NCBI GenBank assembly: GCA_963766005.1
Contig: CAVXYG010000018.1
Location: 1 to 64,000, forward strand
Source: CAVXYG01 sp963766005
Lineage (GTDB): Bacteria > Actinomycetota > Actinomycetes > S36-B12 > GCA-2699445
Length of the DNA stretch: 64,000 bases
Direction: 5' to 3'
The notes beneath the pieces were generated by a model. That model searched no databases, had not been told where the DNA came from, and saw only the letters and a program-made list of their open reading frames with translations. Shown one piece after another: positions 9,449 through 20,539 of the stretch. Both the position numbers and the translations under genes were made by a program. Within the stretch, counting starts at the first letter, position 1. Each line of letters begins with the position of its first letter.

Positions 9449-10350
9449 ATGGCCAGCAGCCCCGCCTCCACCAACGCCATCCCGGCCGCCCCGATCGACG
9501 CAGAACGGCGCCACCAGCGAGGGACTCGACGCACCCCCCATCGACGTCACCTCCCACCAGGGCCTGCGCCGCGCCCTGCACGCCGTCGAGGAGACCGGCT
9601 GGGACAGCCCCGCCGGCCGGGCCGTTGTCGCTGCGATCCAGCAGCGGGCCGGGGCATGGGCGTTCCTGGTCGACCGGCGGTGCGGGCGCCGGCCCGGGTC
9701 CACGGCCTCCGCGGACGTGGTCTCGATCGCTTGGCTCACACTGGTCAGATTCTCCGCCCGGATCGCCGAATCGCGGCACCCGTGGGCGTACCTGTGGAAA
9801 TCCGTGGGCAACGAACTCTCGCGTGCGGCCACCGCCGAGTCCCAGCTGACCGACCCTGGGCGGGTCCGTGGGACGTCTGCCGGCCCGGGCGCGGTCGTGC
9901 GCGTCGGCCTGGAGTCGGCACTGCTCGACTCGACCCTCGACGACCCCCGAACCGGCAGGCGGGGTGACGCCGGCCGATGCGACGCCCTCCCCTGCCGTCA
10001 TGGAGATGGCTCACCGGCTCGCCGAACAGCCCTCCGATGTCGACTTCTGGCTCGACGCAATCGGCCGGGCCCTGGACGTGATGGCCGATGCCAGGCGCTC
10101 CTACGAGGAGCACATGCTGCGGCGCGACCCGTACCTGCGCGACGTCGCCGGCCTGACCCCCGACGAACTCGGCGCCCTCGGCGCACTGCTCATCGGTCCC
10201 CGGCGGGGCGACCGGGCAGCCCAGTCCCTGCTCCTGGCGCTGCACCGCGACGTCACCGTCCCGACCGAAGCGGTGGTCGGGGCCGCGGCGCGGATCGACG
10301 TGCTCCGCGCAGCCCGCCGGAACGCCGCGGCAGGCCGGTCGGCCGCGTGA
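9449..10350 (+). pseudogene. Unknown ICE protein with sigma-70 region-2-like segment, two frameshifts
   Basis: About 300 codons, starting MASSPASTNAIPAAP. The frame changes near 9,505 and 9,960. The middle part (ADVVSIAWLTLVRFSARI, then HPWAYLWKSVGNELSRA) resembles region 2 of sigma-70 factors in spacing of its helices and aromatic residues; no region 4 follows. The C-terminal part is helical and acidic (EQPSDVDFWLDAIGRALD, PDELGALGALLIGPRRG). It is the first plus-strand gene after the divergent XRE promoter and precedes the helicase gene by 46 bases. It could be a positive regulator of the element or a replication accessory protein; I do not recognise a named family. Confidence 0.5.
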
Positions 10351-10396
10351 TCGGCCCTCGTCCAGCAGCACGCCACGACTGGGTCGGGTAGCCCCC

Positions 10397-11895
10397 GTGT
10401 CCACCGCTCCCGCGCGATACGGCGCGGTGACCGCGCTCCCCCTCCCCCGCACCGGCCCCGGCGAGGGCCGGGTGATCGTGCCGTGGGACCCCGAGGATCC
10501 CCGCGTGTATGCGGCTGCCGGCCTGCCCGAGACCGACTTCGGCCTGGGCGAGCGGTTCCTGCTCTGGTGCGGGCCCGACTGGCAGTACCGGCCCGGCGTC
10601 GGATGGATGCAGTACGACGGGCTCCGGTGGGTCCGCGACGAGCACGGACGCGCGAGTGCGTGCCGCGATGCAGGCCGTCGTCCGCGCGGTCACCGAACTG
10701 GAGGCCGATGCGCTGCCCGCGATCTCCGGCGACGGCCGCCGGCGCTCCGCCCGCGAGCAGCGCCGCGCCTGGGGCCGCTCCTGCGAAACCCCGCGGCGGA
10801 TCGCCTCCGCGCTGGAGAGCGCCGAGACCCTGCCCGGCGCGGCCGCCGACGAGGACGACTGGGACGCCGACATCCTCGCGATCAACACCCGCGACGGCCT
10901 GCTCGACCTGCGCACCGGGGTCCTGACCCCGCACGACCGCGACCACCGCTGCACCGGCCTGGTCGACGCCTCCTGGGACCCCGAGGCCCGCAGCGCCGCA
11001 CTCGACGCGGTGCTCGCCCACCTGTCCGGCGGCGACCCCGCGGTCTCCGCGTTCCTCGGCCGCTGGCTCGGCTACTGCCTGACCGGGTCGATGGCGGCCG
11101 AGGCGTTCCTGTTCCTGTCCGGGTCGCCCGAGTCCGGCAAGTCCACGCTGCTGTCGGCGTTCGCCCGCATGCTCGGCAGCTACGCCGAAGTCGCCAGCGC
11201 CGACTCGTTCGCCTGGCGCCCACCGTCCGCGGCTGCGTCGCCGGACCTGGCCCGACTGGCCGGCAAGCGGTTCGTGTACGTGCCCGAAGCCGGCGGCATC
11301 CGCCTGGACACCTCCCGCGTCAAGCAGATCGTCGGCGGCGACCCGATCGTCGCCCGGATGCTGCACCAGAACCCGGTCACCTTCCGGCCCCGATTCAAAC
11401 TGGCCTTCACCGCCAACGAGCTCGCCGTCATCCCCGACGACGACAGCGGCCTGCGCCGCCGCCTGCTCCCGCTGCGGATCGCCGCCCCCGTCGCGCGCCG
11501 AGACGCGCGCATCAAGGCCGAGCTCGAGGAGTCGCCCGAGGGGCGTGCCGCGCTGCTCGCGTTCGCCGTCGCCGGGGCCCGCGACTGGCTGCGGGACGGC
11601 GCGGACCTCGAGGCGCTCTGTGCTCCTGCCGTGGTCCGAGACGAGGTGACGGCCTACCTCGGCGAGATGGACCCCCTGCGCCGAATGGTGGGAGGAACGG
11701 ATCCTGCTCGACGCCGCGGCCGCCACCAATACTTCGCAGCTGCACGCCGACTACGTCGACTGGGCCCGCGTCCATGGCGTTGCGCGGCCCCTGGGCATCA
11801 AGGGCTTCGCGCAACGCCTCACCGCCCGGGGGTACCCCGTCGATGCTGACCGGACCCGCGGGAGCAAGCGGAAGGGGCTTGCTGTCCGGCGGTGA
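10397..11895 (+). pseudogene. SF3/D5-type phage-plasmid helicase (P4-primase family C-terminal half), two frameshifts
   Basis: About 500 codons. The N-terminal part (GERFLLWCGPDWQYRPG, GWMQYDGLRWVRD) matches the D5_N lead-in of P4-type primase/helicases. The helicase core holds DILAINTRDGLLDLRTG, Walker A SGSPESGKSTLLSAF, KRFVYVPEAGG, FTANELAVIPDDDSG and LRRRLLPLRI, the order seen in superfamily 3. The C-terminal winged helix (SQLHADYVDWARVHGVA) reads in a third frame to TGA 11,895. Frame breaks lie near 10,650 and 11,675. A primase domain is absent here; the prim-pol is encoded separately at 29,060. Together they would replicate the excised element. Confidence 0.85.
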
Positions 11896-12327
11896 TCACG
11901 GCTGCACCCGCGGAGTGAAGCCGACACCGGGGCCGCCTATTCCTCTGGTGTCACTGACGGAATGACGGCGGCGACGATCCGCGGGATCCCGGACGTGAAG
12001 AGCGGGTGGACACCTCCCCGCCGCACGCATGCCGTCAGCGTGAGTGCCGATCCCAGTTTGGTCGCGCCACGACCGCCGGCCGGAATCGACAACTCGCAGC
12101 GTCGGCACAGGAGACATGAGGCTTCTCGCGCAGCCAGGACTGCCTCTGTGGGGGCACGGCACTTCGGCACTTCGGCACTTCATCCACAAGTCCGTCCTGG
12201 ACTGAGAGATATCCACAGAAACCGAAGGAAGAAGCAGCGATTGGCGCAAATGACGTGACGCTCGTGCCGTCGGGGTAGGTGGGTGCGCGGTGGACTGACT
12301 CACTTCCCGCAAGGGACGGAGGCGATC
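11896..12327. other. Gap before transfer operon with triple 8-bp repeat
   Basis: No convincing gene in 430 bases; short open frames on both strands lack family features. CGGCACTT occurs three times in perfect tandem at 12157-12180, followed by an AT-richer stretch with TGAGAGATATCCACAG. The position directly ahead of the transfer operon suggests its promoter or control region. No clear terminator was seen. Confidence 0.4.
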
Positions 12328-12992
12328 GTGGACAAGCGCAGGATCGGGGTTGTTCTCCTGGTTGCCGTCACGGTTCTGACTCTGGCATGGATGTCGCTCG
12401 GCACGATGACCGGTGACCCGGAGGAAGTGCCGCCACGCCCGCCGATCGGCCCCACGGTACGCCGGCGCCGTCAGTTGGGCCGTCCGATGCAGCGCCCTCA
12501 GCGGCAGCCGCTGCCTCGCCTGCCCAGCACGTCGGATCCCGACGCCTACGCCTCGGCAGTGGCCGGCGTCGTGTTCGGCCTCGACACGACCGTTCGCCGG
12601 CCCAGACGACTACCGGGCCCTGCTCATGGCGGAAGCGGATCCTCAGATGTCGCCGCGCGGTCGCGCGGACCTCGAGCGGATGGTCGCCGAGCGGATCCCC
12701 GAGCCCGAGCTGTGGGAGCGGATGCGCAGCAACGGCCAGTGGTCGGCGTGGACGACGCAGGACGTGTGGCAGCCGGGCGCCTGGGACGAGGTTGCTGACC
12801 TCCGGGCAGGCCGAACCGGGGTGGGCGCTCCGCAACGTGCTGGGCACCCAGACGACCCACTTCCGCGACGGCGGGCAGGATCGCGAGACCTCGCGGGAGC
12901 GCACGGTCACGATCGGGATGCGCTGCCCGGCGCCGGATGCCCTGGTGGACCGCTGCCGGCTGACGATGGTCGGCATCGGGGTGGTGTCCTGA
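12328..12992 (+). pseudogene. Single-TM transfer-operon protein, frameshifted
   Basis: Starts at GTG 12328 with an AGGGACGGA ribosome binding site nine bases upstream. Residues 4-25 (RRIGVVLLVAVTVLTLAWM) form one membrane anchor followed by a proline-rich linker and an outside domain of about 170 residues that includes SDPDAYASAVAGVVFGLD, YRALLMAEADPQMSPRG and a C-terminal two-cysteine segment (MRCPAPDALVDRCRLT). Frames break near 12,465, 12,590 and 12,795. The stop overlaps the next ATG by one base. The topology resembles VirB8/TcpC-type transfer proteins, but no family motif was recognised, so a scaffold role is inference from operon position. Confidence 0.6.
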
Positions 12993-14025
12993 TGTGGGGC
13001 AAGGCGACCGCCGCGGCCGCCGCGCTGGTGCTGTCGCTCACCGGCGGGCTGGCGGGCGCGGTCGCCGTTGCCGCAGGGGCAGGACCGGCCTGCGGGTCGG
13101 TGTCCGGCGGCCCGGTGACCGACCTGTCCGAGGAGCAGGCCGGGCAACGCGCGGGTGATCGTCGCGGTCGGCCAGCAGCGGGGCGTGCCGCCGCGCGGCC
13201 TCCTGGTGGCGCTGATGACCGCGATGCAGGAGTCGACCCTGCGCAACCTCGACTACGGGGACCGGGACTCGCTGGGCCTGTTCCAGCAGCGCCCCTCGAT
13301 GGGCTGGGGCTCCCCGGACACAGGTCCGCGACCCCGCGTACGCGGCGGCCGCGTTCTACGGCGGTCCCGCGTCGCCGACCGGCAACCGCGGCCTGCTCGA
13401 CGTGCCCGGGTGGGAGTCGATGCCGCCGACCGTGGCCGCGCAGGCGGTGCAGCGCTCGGCGTTCCCGGACGCCTACGCCCGGTGGGAGTCCGTCGGCACG
13501 GGCGTGGCTGACCGAGATCCTCGACGACCCCGGTGCTGGGGCGCTGGCCTGCGCCGGCGGCGCCAGCGGCCGGACCGGCCGGCGACGGCAGCGTCTCGGG
13601 GCCGGTCGCCGTGGCGGCGGCTGCCCAGTGGCTGGGCACCCCGTACTCGTGGGGCGGCGGCAACCTGGACGGCCCGACCCGCGGCGTGGACCACGGCGCG
13701 CGGACGGTCGGCTTCGACTGCTCCGCCGCTGGTGCAGCACGCGTGGAACCGGGCCGGGGTCCGGCTGCCGCGCACCACCGGACCGCAGTACCAGGCCCCC
13801 GGGCAGCGGATCGGGCGGATGGCCGACCTGCGCCCCGGCGACCTCATCTTCTTCGCCTGGGACCCCGCCGACTGGCACTCGATCCACCATGTCGCCCTGT
13901 CCCTGGGCGGCGACGCCATGCTGCACGCCCCGCGCACCGGCGACGTCGTGAAGGTCGAGCGGGGCATCTCCGCGAGCTCCTACTGGGGCCCGCAGTTCAT
14001 CGGGGGCCTGCGCCCCACCGGCTGA
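12992..14025 (+). pseudogene. Secreted NlpC/P60 peptidoglycan hydrolase of the transfer operon, frameshifted
   Basis: Opens the cell wall for the transfer channel. A signal-type hydrophobic segment (AAAALVLSLTGGLAGAVAVA) leads the protein. A middle segment (MTAMQESTLRNLDYGDRDS, LGLFQQRPSMGWG) resembles the helical domain found before NlpC/P60 in actinobacterial conjugation proteins. The C-terminal NlpC/P60 domain shows TPYSWGGGNLDGP, the catalytic cysteine in GFDCS, RPGDLIFFAW and the catalytic histidine in HHVALSLGGDAM. Frame breaks lie near 13,145, 13,320, 13,500, 13,570 and 13,730. The cysteine and histidine are both present, so the reconstructed enzyme should be active. Confidence 0.85.
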
Positions 14026-14081
14026 CCCATCCCCGCGCCCGAACCATCCGATCCGTCCAACGAACAGCAAGGAGAACCACC

Positions 14082-14396
14082 ATGACCGCAACCCTCATCC
14101 GCCTCGCCGGTGCCATCGTCGCCGAGGACCCCGGCGTCACCTCCAACGCCTCCGGGCTGCCGGGGCTGGGCCAACTGCGCTCGATCGTCGGGGCGATGCT
14201 CACCTTCGGGCTGGTCGCCTGCGTGGCCGCGGTGGTGATCTCCGCGGTGGTGTGGGGCTTGGGCGCCAACTCCGGCAACCCCCATGTCGCCGGCCGCGGC
14301 AAGACCGGGGTCGTGGTGGCCGCCGGTGCGGCGCTGCTGATCGGCGCGGCGAACGCGATCGTGGCGTTCTTCTCCGGCGTCGGCGCGACGGTCTGA
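14082..14396 (+). CDS. DUF6112-family small membrane protein (pilin/VirB2-like position)
   Basis: Intact 104-aa protein with two hydrophobic helices (MLTFGLVACVAAVVISAVVW and VVVAAGAALLIGAANAIVAF) joined by a short basic loop (HVAGRGKTG). Small two-helix proteins of this family sit in actinobacterial transfer operons just ahead of the VirB6/TrbL-like gene, as here, and are compared with VirB2/TrbC pilins. A strong AAGGAG ribosome binding site lies seven bases before ATG 14082. The pilin role is inference from topology and position. Confidence 0.7.
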   Translation: MTATLIRLAGAIVAEDPGVTSNASGLPGLGQLRSIVGAMLTFGLVACVAAVVISAVVWGLGANSGNPHVAGRGKTGVVVAAGAALLIGAANAIVAFFSGVGATV

Positions 14397-14408
14397 TCGG
14401 GGCTCACC

Positions 14409-15609
14409 GTGGAGATCTGCGATCTGGCGCCGCTGACCCCGGCGTGCCTGACCGGCGGCGCAGCCGGCGCGGTGGTCGGCAGCGCCGCCGAGGGGGTGCT
14501 CGACAGCATCGGGCAGACCTTCGCCAAGGGCGCCGAGGCGGTCCTCGACGCGGTGTTCGAGGCGATGGGCGGCGCGACCCGGGTCGATCTCGGCGCCAGC
14601 TACGTGACCAGCAACGCCATGGCCATGGCCTCGGTGGCACTGGTCATCGTGGTCGGGCTGTTCGTGGTGCAGGTCGTCGCCGCCGCGATCCGCCAGGAGC
14701 CGCGGGGACTGTCCCGGGCAGTGGTCGGGGCCGGCGTCGCGGTCCTGGGCACCGCCGCGGCCGCCGGGATCACCCAGTCGCTGCTGATCGCGGTGGACCA
14801 GGTGTGCGAGGGCATCGCCCAACTGGCCGGCACCAGCATCGAGGACGCCGCCCGCCGGCTGCTCGATGTGTCCCTGCTGCTGCAACTGGCCCCTGGCGGC
14901 GGCGGGGCTGCGCTGATGATCCTGTTCGGGCTGCTGTTCATCCTGGGCGCGACCCTGACCCTGGGCACGCTGCTGGTCCGCCAGGCGCTGATCGTCGTGG
15001 CGGTCGTCGTCGCGCCGCTGGCGTTCGCCGGCGGCACCGCGCGGATCACCTCCGGCTGGGCGCGCCGCTGGGTGCAGGTCACCCTCGCCCTGATCCTGTC
15101 GAAGCTGGCCATCGTCCTGGTGTTCGTGGTCGCGGTCGGGATGGTCGGCGACGCCACCGGCCTCGGCGCCCTGCTGTCCGGGCTGATCCTGCTGCTGCTG
15201 GCCTGCCTGGCCCCCTGGGCGTGCTTCAAGTTCCTCGAGTTCGCCGGCACCGCCGTCGCCGGGGAATGGCACCGGGCGACGAACGGCGCGACCATCGCCG
15301 CGGCCAACCAGGGCCGCATGAGCGCCCAGTCGATGATGCGCACCGTCGCCCCGATCGTCGGCGGTCCGGCCGGCGGTGCCGCTGCCGCCGGGGCCGGCGT
15401 CGGCCGGGTCGGGCGCTGCCGCAGCGCTTCCCGCGGGGTCGCCGCTGGCGGGTCCAGAGCAGGGCGCGCCCGCCATCCTCACCACCATGTCCGCCGGCGG
15501 ATCCGGGGCATCGCCGCCACCGACCGCTGGCTCCGGACCGGACCCCGGCGCGGCCGCGGCCCAGCCCCTGACCACGACCAGAGCCGGAACCCGGAGGGAT
15601 CACGCATGA
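14409..15609 (+). pseudogene. VirB6/TrbL-like polytopic channel protein, one frameshift
   Basis: About 400 codons with six or more membrane helices, for example MASVALVIVVGLFVVQVVAA, LMILFGLLFILGATLTLGT and LILSKLAIVLVFVVAVGMVG. The RWVQVTLALILSKLAIVLVF-type segment is typical of TrbL/VirB6 proteins, which form the inner-membrane base of the mating channel. The C-terminal tail is Gly/Ala/Pro-rich and low complexity; the frame slips near 15,405 in it, after which TGA 15,609 overlaps the next ATG as ATGA. The overlap supports that corrected ending. It begins 12 bases after the DUF6112 gene. Confidence 0.78.
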
Positions 15610-17066
15610 CTGCCACCACCAATCAGACCGCCGACCCGAACACCCGGGCGGGCACCGTCCGGTTCGGCCGCCGCTCCTCCCGCGGCGTCATCCTGGGCCT
15701 GAGCGCCGCCCGGCTGGCCGCGATCGGCATCGCGGTGTGCGTGGTCGTGCCCGCCGTGTACCTGGCCGGGATGCCCGGGGTGCTGTGGACCTCGCCGATC
15801 TGGGGCGCTGCCGTCGCGTCGGCGTTCGTGACCGTCGCGGGCCGCCGGGCCGTGGAGTGGGTGCCGGTGTACGGGCACTGGCTGGCCCGGCGCGCCCTGC
15901 ACCAGGACGTGTACGGGGTGCGGGTCCTGGCCCCGCGCCCCGCCGGCACCCTCGCGCTGCCCGGCGACGCAGCAGCGCTGCGGCTGCACCACGACCCCGG
16001 GACCGGGGCCGCGATGATCCACGACCCGCACGGCAACACCCTCACCGCGGTCGCCCGGCTGCGGCACCCGTCCTTCATCCTGCTCTCCCCGGCCGAGCAG
16101 CAGCGCCGCGTGGCCGGGCTGGCCCGCGTGTACGCCACGGCCTGCGCCTCCGGGCGGATCGCCCGGGTGCAGATCCTGGAACGGACCCTGCCGGACTCCG
16201 GGCAGGGGGTGCGCCGGCACTGGCAGGCCAACGCCCGGCCCCGCAGCGACTGGGCGGCCGAGCAGTACCAGCAGCTCGTCGACGCCGCCGGCCCGACCAC
16301 CGAGCGGCACGAGACCACCATCAGCATCAGCCTCGACCTCGCCCGCGCGAAACGGGCCGTGCGCGCCGAGGGATCCGGGATGCCCGGCGCGGCCGCGGTG
16401 CTGCGCCGGGAGCTGGCCACCATCGTCGCCGCCCTGCGCGCCGCGGACGTCACCGTCGAGGGCTTCGTCGGGCCCGAGGACCTCGCCCTGCTGCTGCGCT
16501 CCGCCTACGACCCGGCCGCCGCGCCGCAGCGCTCGGCCGGCCGCGACCCGGCGACCGCCGGCCCGACCGGCGTGGTCGAGCACTGGGACCACCTGGTCAG
16601 CGACTCCGGCCACCACGCCGTGTACTGGATCTCCGAGTGGCCGCGCAGCGAGGTGTTCCCCACGTTCCTGTCCTCGCTGCTCCTCGCCCCCGGGGTGCGC
16701 CGGGCCACCAGCATCGTCGCCCAGCCGCTCACCACCGCCGAGGCGATGCGCGCCATCCGCAAGGAACGCGTCGAGTACCAGACCGACGCCGCCCACCGCG
16801 CCCGGATCGGCCAGCTCACCGACTTCGCCTCCGAACAGGAATGGGCCGACGTCACCCAGCGCGAGCGGGACCTGGTCGCCGGCCACGGCGACCTGCGCTA
16901 CGCCGGGTTCGTCTCCGTCACCGCCGGCGACCCCGACGCCCTGGCCGCCGCCCGCGCCGCGATCGAGCAGGCGGCCATCCAGTCCGGCTGCGAGACCCGC
17001 CTGCTGGTCGGCCAGCAGGCCCAGGCGTTCACCGCCGCCGCCCTGCCGCTGTGCCGCGGCATCTGA
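15606..17066 (+). CDS. SCO6880-family transfer protein (PrgI/VirB3-like N-terminus)
   Basis: Intact 486-aa protein. Residues about 25-75 hold two membrane helices in a PrgI/VirB3-like arrangement, followed by a cytoplasmic domain of about 400 residues. Features recalled from SCO6880-family proteins are VYGVRVLAP, the HAVYWISEWPRSEV segment, the alpha-helical TTAEAMRAIRKERVEYQ and the C-terminal LRYAGFVSVTAGDPDAL. In actinobacterial elements this protein precedes the VirB4-like ATPase, as here (17-base gap). The family is thought to supply the VirB3 portion that is fused to VirB4 in some other systems. It is the longest intact gene in the left half. Confidence 0.82.
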   Translation: MTATTNQTADPNTRAGTVRFGRRSSRGVILGLSAARLAAIGIAVCVVVPAVYLAGMPGVLWTSPIWGAAVASAFVTVAGRRAVEWVPVYGHWLARRALHQDVYGVRVLAPRPAGTLALPGDAAALRLHHDPGTGAAMIHDPHGNTLTAVARLRHPSFILLSPAEQQRRVAGLARVYATACASGRIARVQILERTLPDSGQGVRRHWQANARPRSDWAAEQYQQLVDAAGPTTERHETTISISLDLARAKRAVRAEGSGMPGAAAVLRRELATIVAALRAADVTVEGFVGPEDLALLLRSAYDPAAAPQRSAGRDPATAGPTGVVEHWDHLVSDSGHHAVYWISEWPRSEVFPTFLSSLLLAPGVRRATSIVAQPLTTAEAMRAIRKERVEYQTDAAHRARIGQLTDFASEQEWADVTQRERDLVAGHGDLRYAGFVSVTAGDPDALAAARAAIEQAAIQSGCETRLLVGQQAQAFTAAALPLCRGI

Positions 17067-17083
17067 CCCGAGGGAGCACTGCC

Positions 17084-18561
17084 GTGACCCATCTGCGCAC
17101 CCTGACCGGCGTCCAGCACACCCCCGCCGGCGAACCCCGCCGGATCGCGCGGAAGAGCCGTCGCGCCGCCCGGCGGCAGGCCAAGGACCTCGACACTGGC
17201 CGCCCGCGAGACCGGGCGCGGCGAGGCTCCCGCGGGAGGCCGCCGCCTGGCTGCCCCGCAGCGGGGAGCCCGGGCCGGCCGCGCTGCGGTCCTGGCTGCC
17301 GTTCCGGGTGCCCCCGCACGCCGCGACGTCGGCCACCCTCGCCGGGGCGTACCCGTTCCTCGCCGAGGCCGGGCTCGGGTCGCGACGGCCTGTTCATCGG
17401 CACCGACACCCTCTCCGGCGGCGCGTTCGTCTACGACCCGTGGGTGCTCTACCAGCCAGGGCATGATCACCAACCCCAACGTGCTGCTCGCCGGCGTCAT
17501 CGGCACCGGCAAGTCCGCCCTCGCCAAGAGCCTGGCCACCCGGTCCCTGGCCTTCGGGATCCGCGTCTACGTCCCCGGCGACCCCAAGGGCGAGTGGACC
17601 GACGTCGCCCGCACCGTCGGCGGCACCGCGATCACCCTCGGCCACGGCCTGCCCACCCGCCTGAACCCCCTCGACGAGGGCCAGCGGCCCGCCGGCATGG
17701 CCGACGAGCGCTGGCACGCCCTGGTCTGGTCGCGGCGCCGCGACCTGCTCGGCGTGCTCGCCGAGACCGTGCTCGGCCGCGCCCTGCGGCCCGTCGAGCA
17801 CACCGCCGTGGACACCGCGCTGCGGGCCGCGACCGGCGACGCCGGCGTGCCGACGCTGCCCGCCGTGGTCGAGCAGCTGCTCACCCCGGCCGGGCGGACC
17901 CGCGCCGAGGCCACCCTGCTCGCCGCCGACGGCCGCGACGCCGGGCACGCGCTGCGGCGCATGGTCCACGGCGACCTCGCCGGCCTGTTCGACGGGCGAG
18001 TCCACGACCCGGTTCGACCCGGCCGCCCCGATGGTGTCGCTGGACCTGTCCCGCGTCTCCGGCAACGACACCCTGCTGTCGCTGGTGATGACCTGCGCCT
18101 CGGCGTGGATGGAGGCCGCACTGCTCGACCCCGACGGCGGCCGGCGGTGGGTCGTCTACGACGAGGCGTGGCGGGTCATGCGCCACCCCGCCCTGATCCG
18201 GCGCATGCAGGCCCAGTGGAAGCTGTCCCGCGCCTACGGCATCGCCAACCTCATGGTCATCCACCGGCTGTCCGACCTCGACGCCGTCGGCGACCAGCGC
18301 AGCGAGGCCCGCGCCCTGGCCCAGGGCCTGCTGGCCGACTGCTCCACCCGCATCGTCTACCGGCAGGAGAGCCGACCAGCTCGCCGCCTCCGCCGCCGAC
18401 GCTCGGCCTCACCGAGACCGAGCGCGACCTGCTGCCCGGCCTCGGCGTCGGCCAGGGCCTGTGGCGGGTCCGCGACCGGTCGTTCATCGTCCAGCACCAG
18501 ATGACCCACGGCGAGCACGCAGGCGTTCGACACCACCGCGCGGATGCAGGCACCGGCGTGA
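17084..18561 (+). pseudogene. VirB4-like transfer ATPase, frameshifted
   Basis: Powers assembly of the type IV secretion-like channel. GTG 17084 follows a GAGGGAG ribosome binding site. After a basic N-terminus the FtsK/VirB4 ATPase core shows LLAGVIGTGKSALAKS (Walker A), VYVPGDPKGEWTDVA, RLNPLDEGQRPAGM, RWVVYDEAWRVM (Walker B) and SRAYGIANLMVIHRLSD. The C-terminal part reads LTETERDLLPGLGVGQGLW. Frames break near 17,205, 17,385, 17,455, 17,998 and 18,367. The stop overlaps the GTG start of the coupling-protein gene. At about 490 codons it is short for VirB4, as expected where a separate SCO6880 protein is present. Confidence 0.85.
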
Positions 18562-20338
18562 GCACCGGCGCCCGGGAACGGCCCGCGTGGGAGCTGTCCG
18601 ACCTGGCCCTCGCCGCGATGGCCGGCGCGCTCGTGCGTCGCGGCGGGCCTGTGGGCCGGGGCGTGGGCCGCCGCGTCCCTGCGCGGGCTCCAGCCGCCGG
18701 CGTTCGACTCGGCGGGGTCGCCGGGCTGCTCGCCCACCCCGGCGACCCGTCCGCCGCGTGGGGCACCCCGATGCCGGGACCGGTCCTCTACTGGACGGCG
18801 ACCGGCGCTGGTGCTGGTCGCCGGCGCGGCGCGTGGCGCGGCTCGGTCTGGTGGGCGTGGCGGCGGCACGGCGCGCGCACGGGCGCGCGATCCGCGCGAC
18901 CTGCCCGGGATCGCCAGCCGCGCCGAGATCCGCGCCGCCGCCGGGTCCCGCGCGGTCGCCCGCCGCGCCCGGCACACCCGCCCCTCGCTGCAGCGGCCGG
19001 CCCCCGGACAGGTCGGGCACCGGCTCGGCCGGGCCCGCGGCGTCGAGGTGTGGGCGTCGGTGGAGGACTCGATGCTGCTGCTCGGCCCGCCCCGCTCCGG
19101 CAAGGGCCTGCACGTGGTCATCCCGATGATCCTCGACGCCCCCGGCGCCGTCGTGGCCACCTCGACCCGCCCCGACAACCTCGCCGTCACCCTCCGCGCC
19201 CGGCGAGCGGCGTCGGGCCCGGTGGCGGTGTTCGACCCGCAGCAGCTCGCCGCCGGCGTGCCCGGCGGGCTGCGCTGGTCCCCGGTCCGCGGCTGCGAAC
19301 TGCCGCAGACCGCGATGATCCGCGCCCGCGGCCTGGCCGCCGGCATCGGCATGACCCGCGGCGTCGAGGGCGGCGACTTCTGGGCCGGGCAGACCGAGTC
19401 CGTCCTGCGCGGCCTGCTGCACGCCGCCGCGATCGACGGCCGCGGCGCCGCCGACCTGTACCGGTGGTCCCTGGACCCCGTCGGCTGCGCCGACGCGGTC
19501 ACCATCCTCGACCGCTCCGGCGCCGCGCCCGGCTGGGACGAGGCCCTCGACCAGGCCGTCCACGCCGACCCCCGCACCCGCGACTCCATCTGGCTCGGCG
19601 TCCGCCAGGCCCTCTCCTCGCTGGCCGACCCCCGCGTCCTCGACGCGGTCACCCCCCGCCCCGGCGAGGCGTTCGACCCGGCCGCGTTCCTGACCGAGCG
19701 GGGCACGCTGTACGTGCTCGGCACCTCCTCCGGCGCCGGCGCTGCCGCCGCGCTCGTCGCCGCCCTGGTCGAGGACATGGTCGAGACCGCCCGGCGCATC
19801 GCCGCCGCCTCCCCGGGCGCGCGGCTGGACCCGCCGCTGCTCCTCGCCCTGGACGAGATCGGCAACCTCGCCCCGCTGCCCTCCCTGCCCGCCCTCATGA
19901 CCGAGGGCGGCGGCACCGGGCATCACCACCCTGACCGTCCTGCAGTCGCTGTCCCAGGCCCGCGACCGGTGGGGCGAGCAGGCCGCCAACACCATCTGGG
20001 ACGCCGCCATCGCCAAGATCATCCTCGGCGGCGGCAGCAACGCCCGCGACCTCGCCGACCTCGCCGCCCTCATCGGCGAACGCGACGAGGACGTCCACAG
20101 CACCTCCCGCGACTCCCGCGGCGGACGCACCACGTCGTGGAACACCCGACGCGTCCCGGTGATGGACAGCTCGCGGCTGCGGACCCTGCCGTTCGGCACC
20201 GGGGTGCTGCTGCTGCGCTCCGCGCCGCCGATCGTGCTCGACCTGCAGCCCTGGACCGCCCGCCGCGACGCCGATGGGCTCATCGACGACCGTGCGGGTC
20301 TTGAGGTTCAGTTGCGAGGTGCCCAGGGCACTCCCTGA
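18558..20338 (+). pseudogene. VirD4/TraG-type coupling protein, frameshifted
   Basis: Hands the relaxase-DNA complex to the channel. The N-terminal region is hydrophobic and broken by frameshifts near 18,640 and 18,805. The ATPase core shows LLLGPPRSGKGLHVVIP (Walker A), STRPDNLAVTLRAR, EGGDFWAGQTESVLRGLL, LYVLGTSSGAGAAA, LLLALDEIGNLAPLPSLP (Walker B) and, after another frameshift near 19,920, TVLQSLSQARDRWG and AKIILGGGSNARDL. These are the ordered motifs of TraG/VirD4 proteins. It is the last gene of the transfer operon; 200 bases follow before the convergent cargo gene. Confidence 0.88.
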
Positions 20339-20539
20339 ATCTGTGCCGCGCTCCGGCGATCCACGACCGGCCACCCTCGACATGCTTGAGGGTGGCCGTG
20401 CACTGCGTCATACGCGGCGGTGTGACGCAGGTCCGAGGAAAGTCATTCACGGCAGAAGCGGACCTCATGCGCGGCACTGCCTGAAGTTGACGACGACCGC
20501 CGCGTCGGCCATGGCGCTCAGCGCCAGGCGCAGCAAACG

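Noticed and set aside
11896..12312. 138-codon minus-strand frame in the gap before the transfer operon
   Set aside because: No ribosome binding site, family feature or coupling; amino-acid composition resembles random GC-rich frames.
12328..20338. pSAM2-type FtsK-dependent conjugation module
   Set aside because: No FtsK/TraB-like single translocase; the module has VirB4, VirB6-like, VirD4 and an NlpC/P60 enzyme instead.
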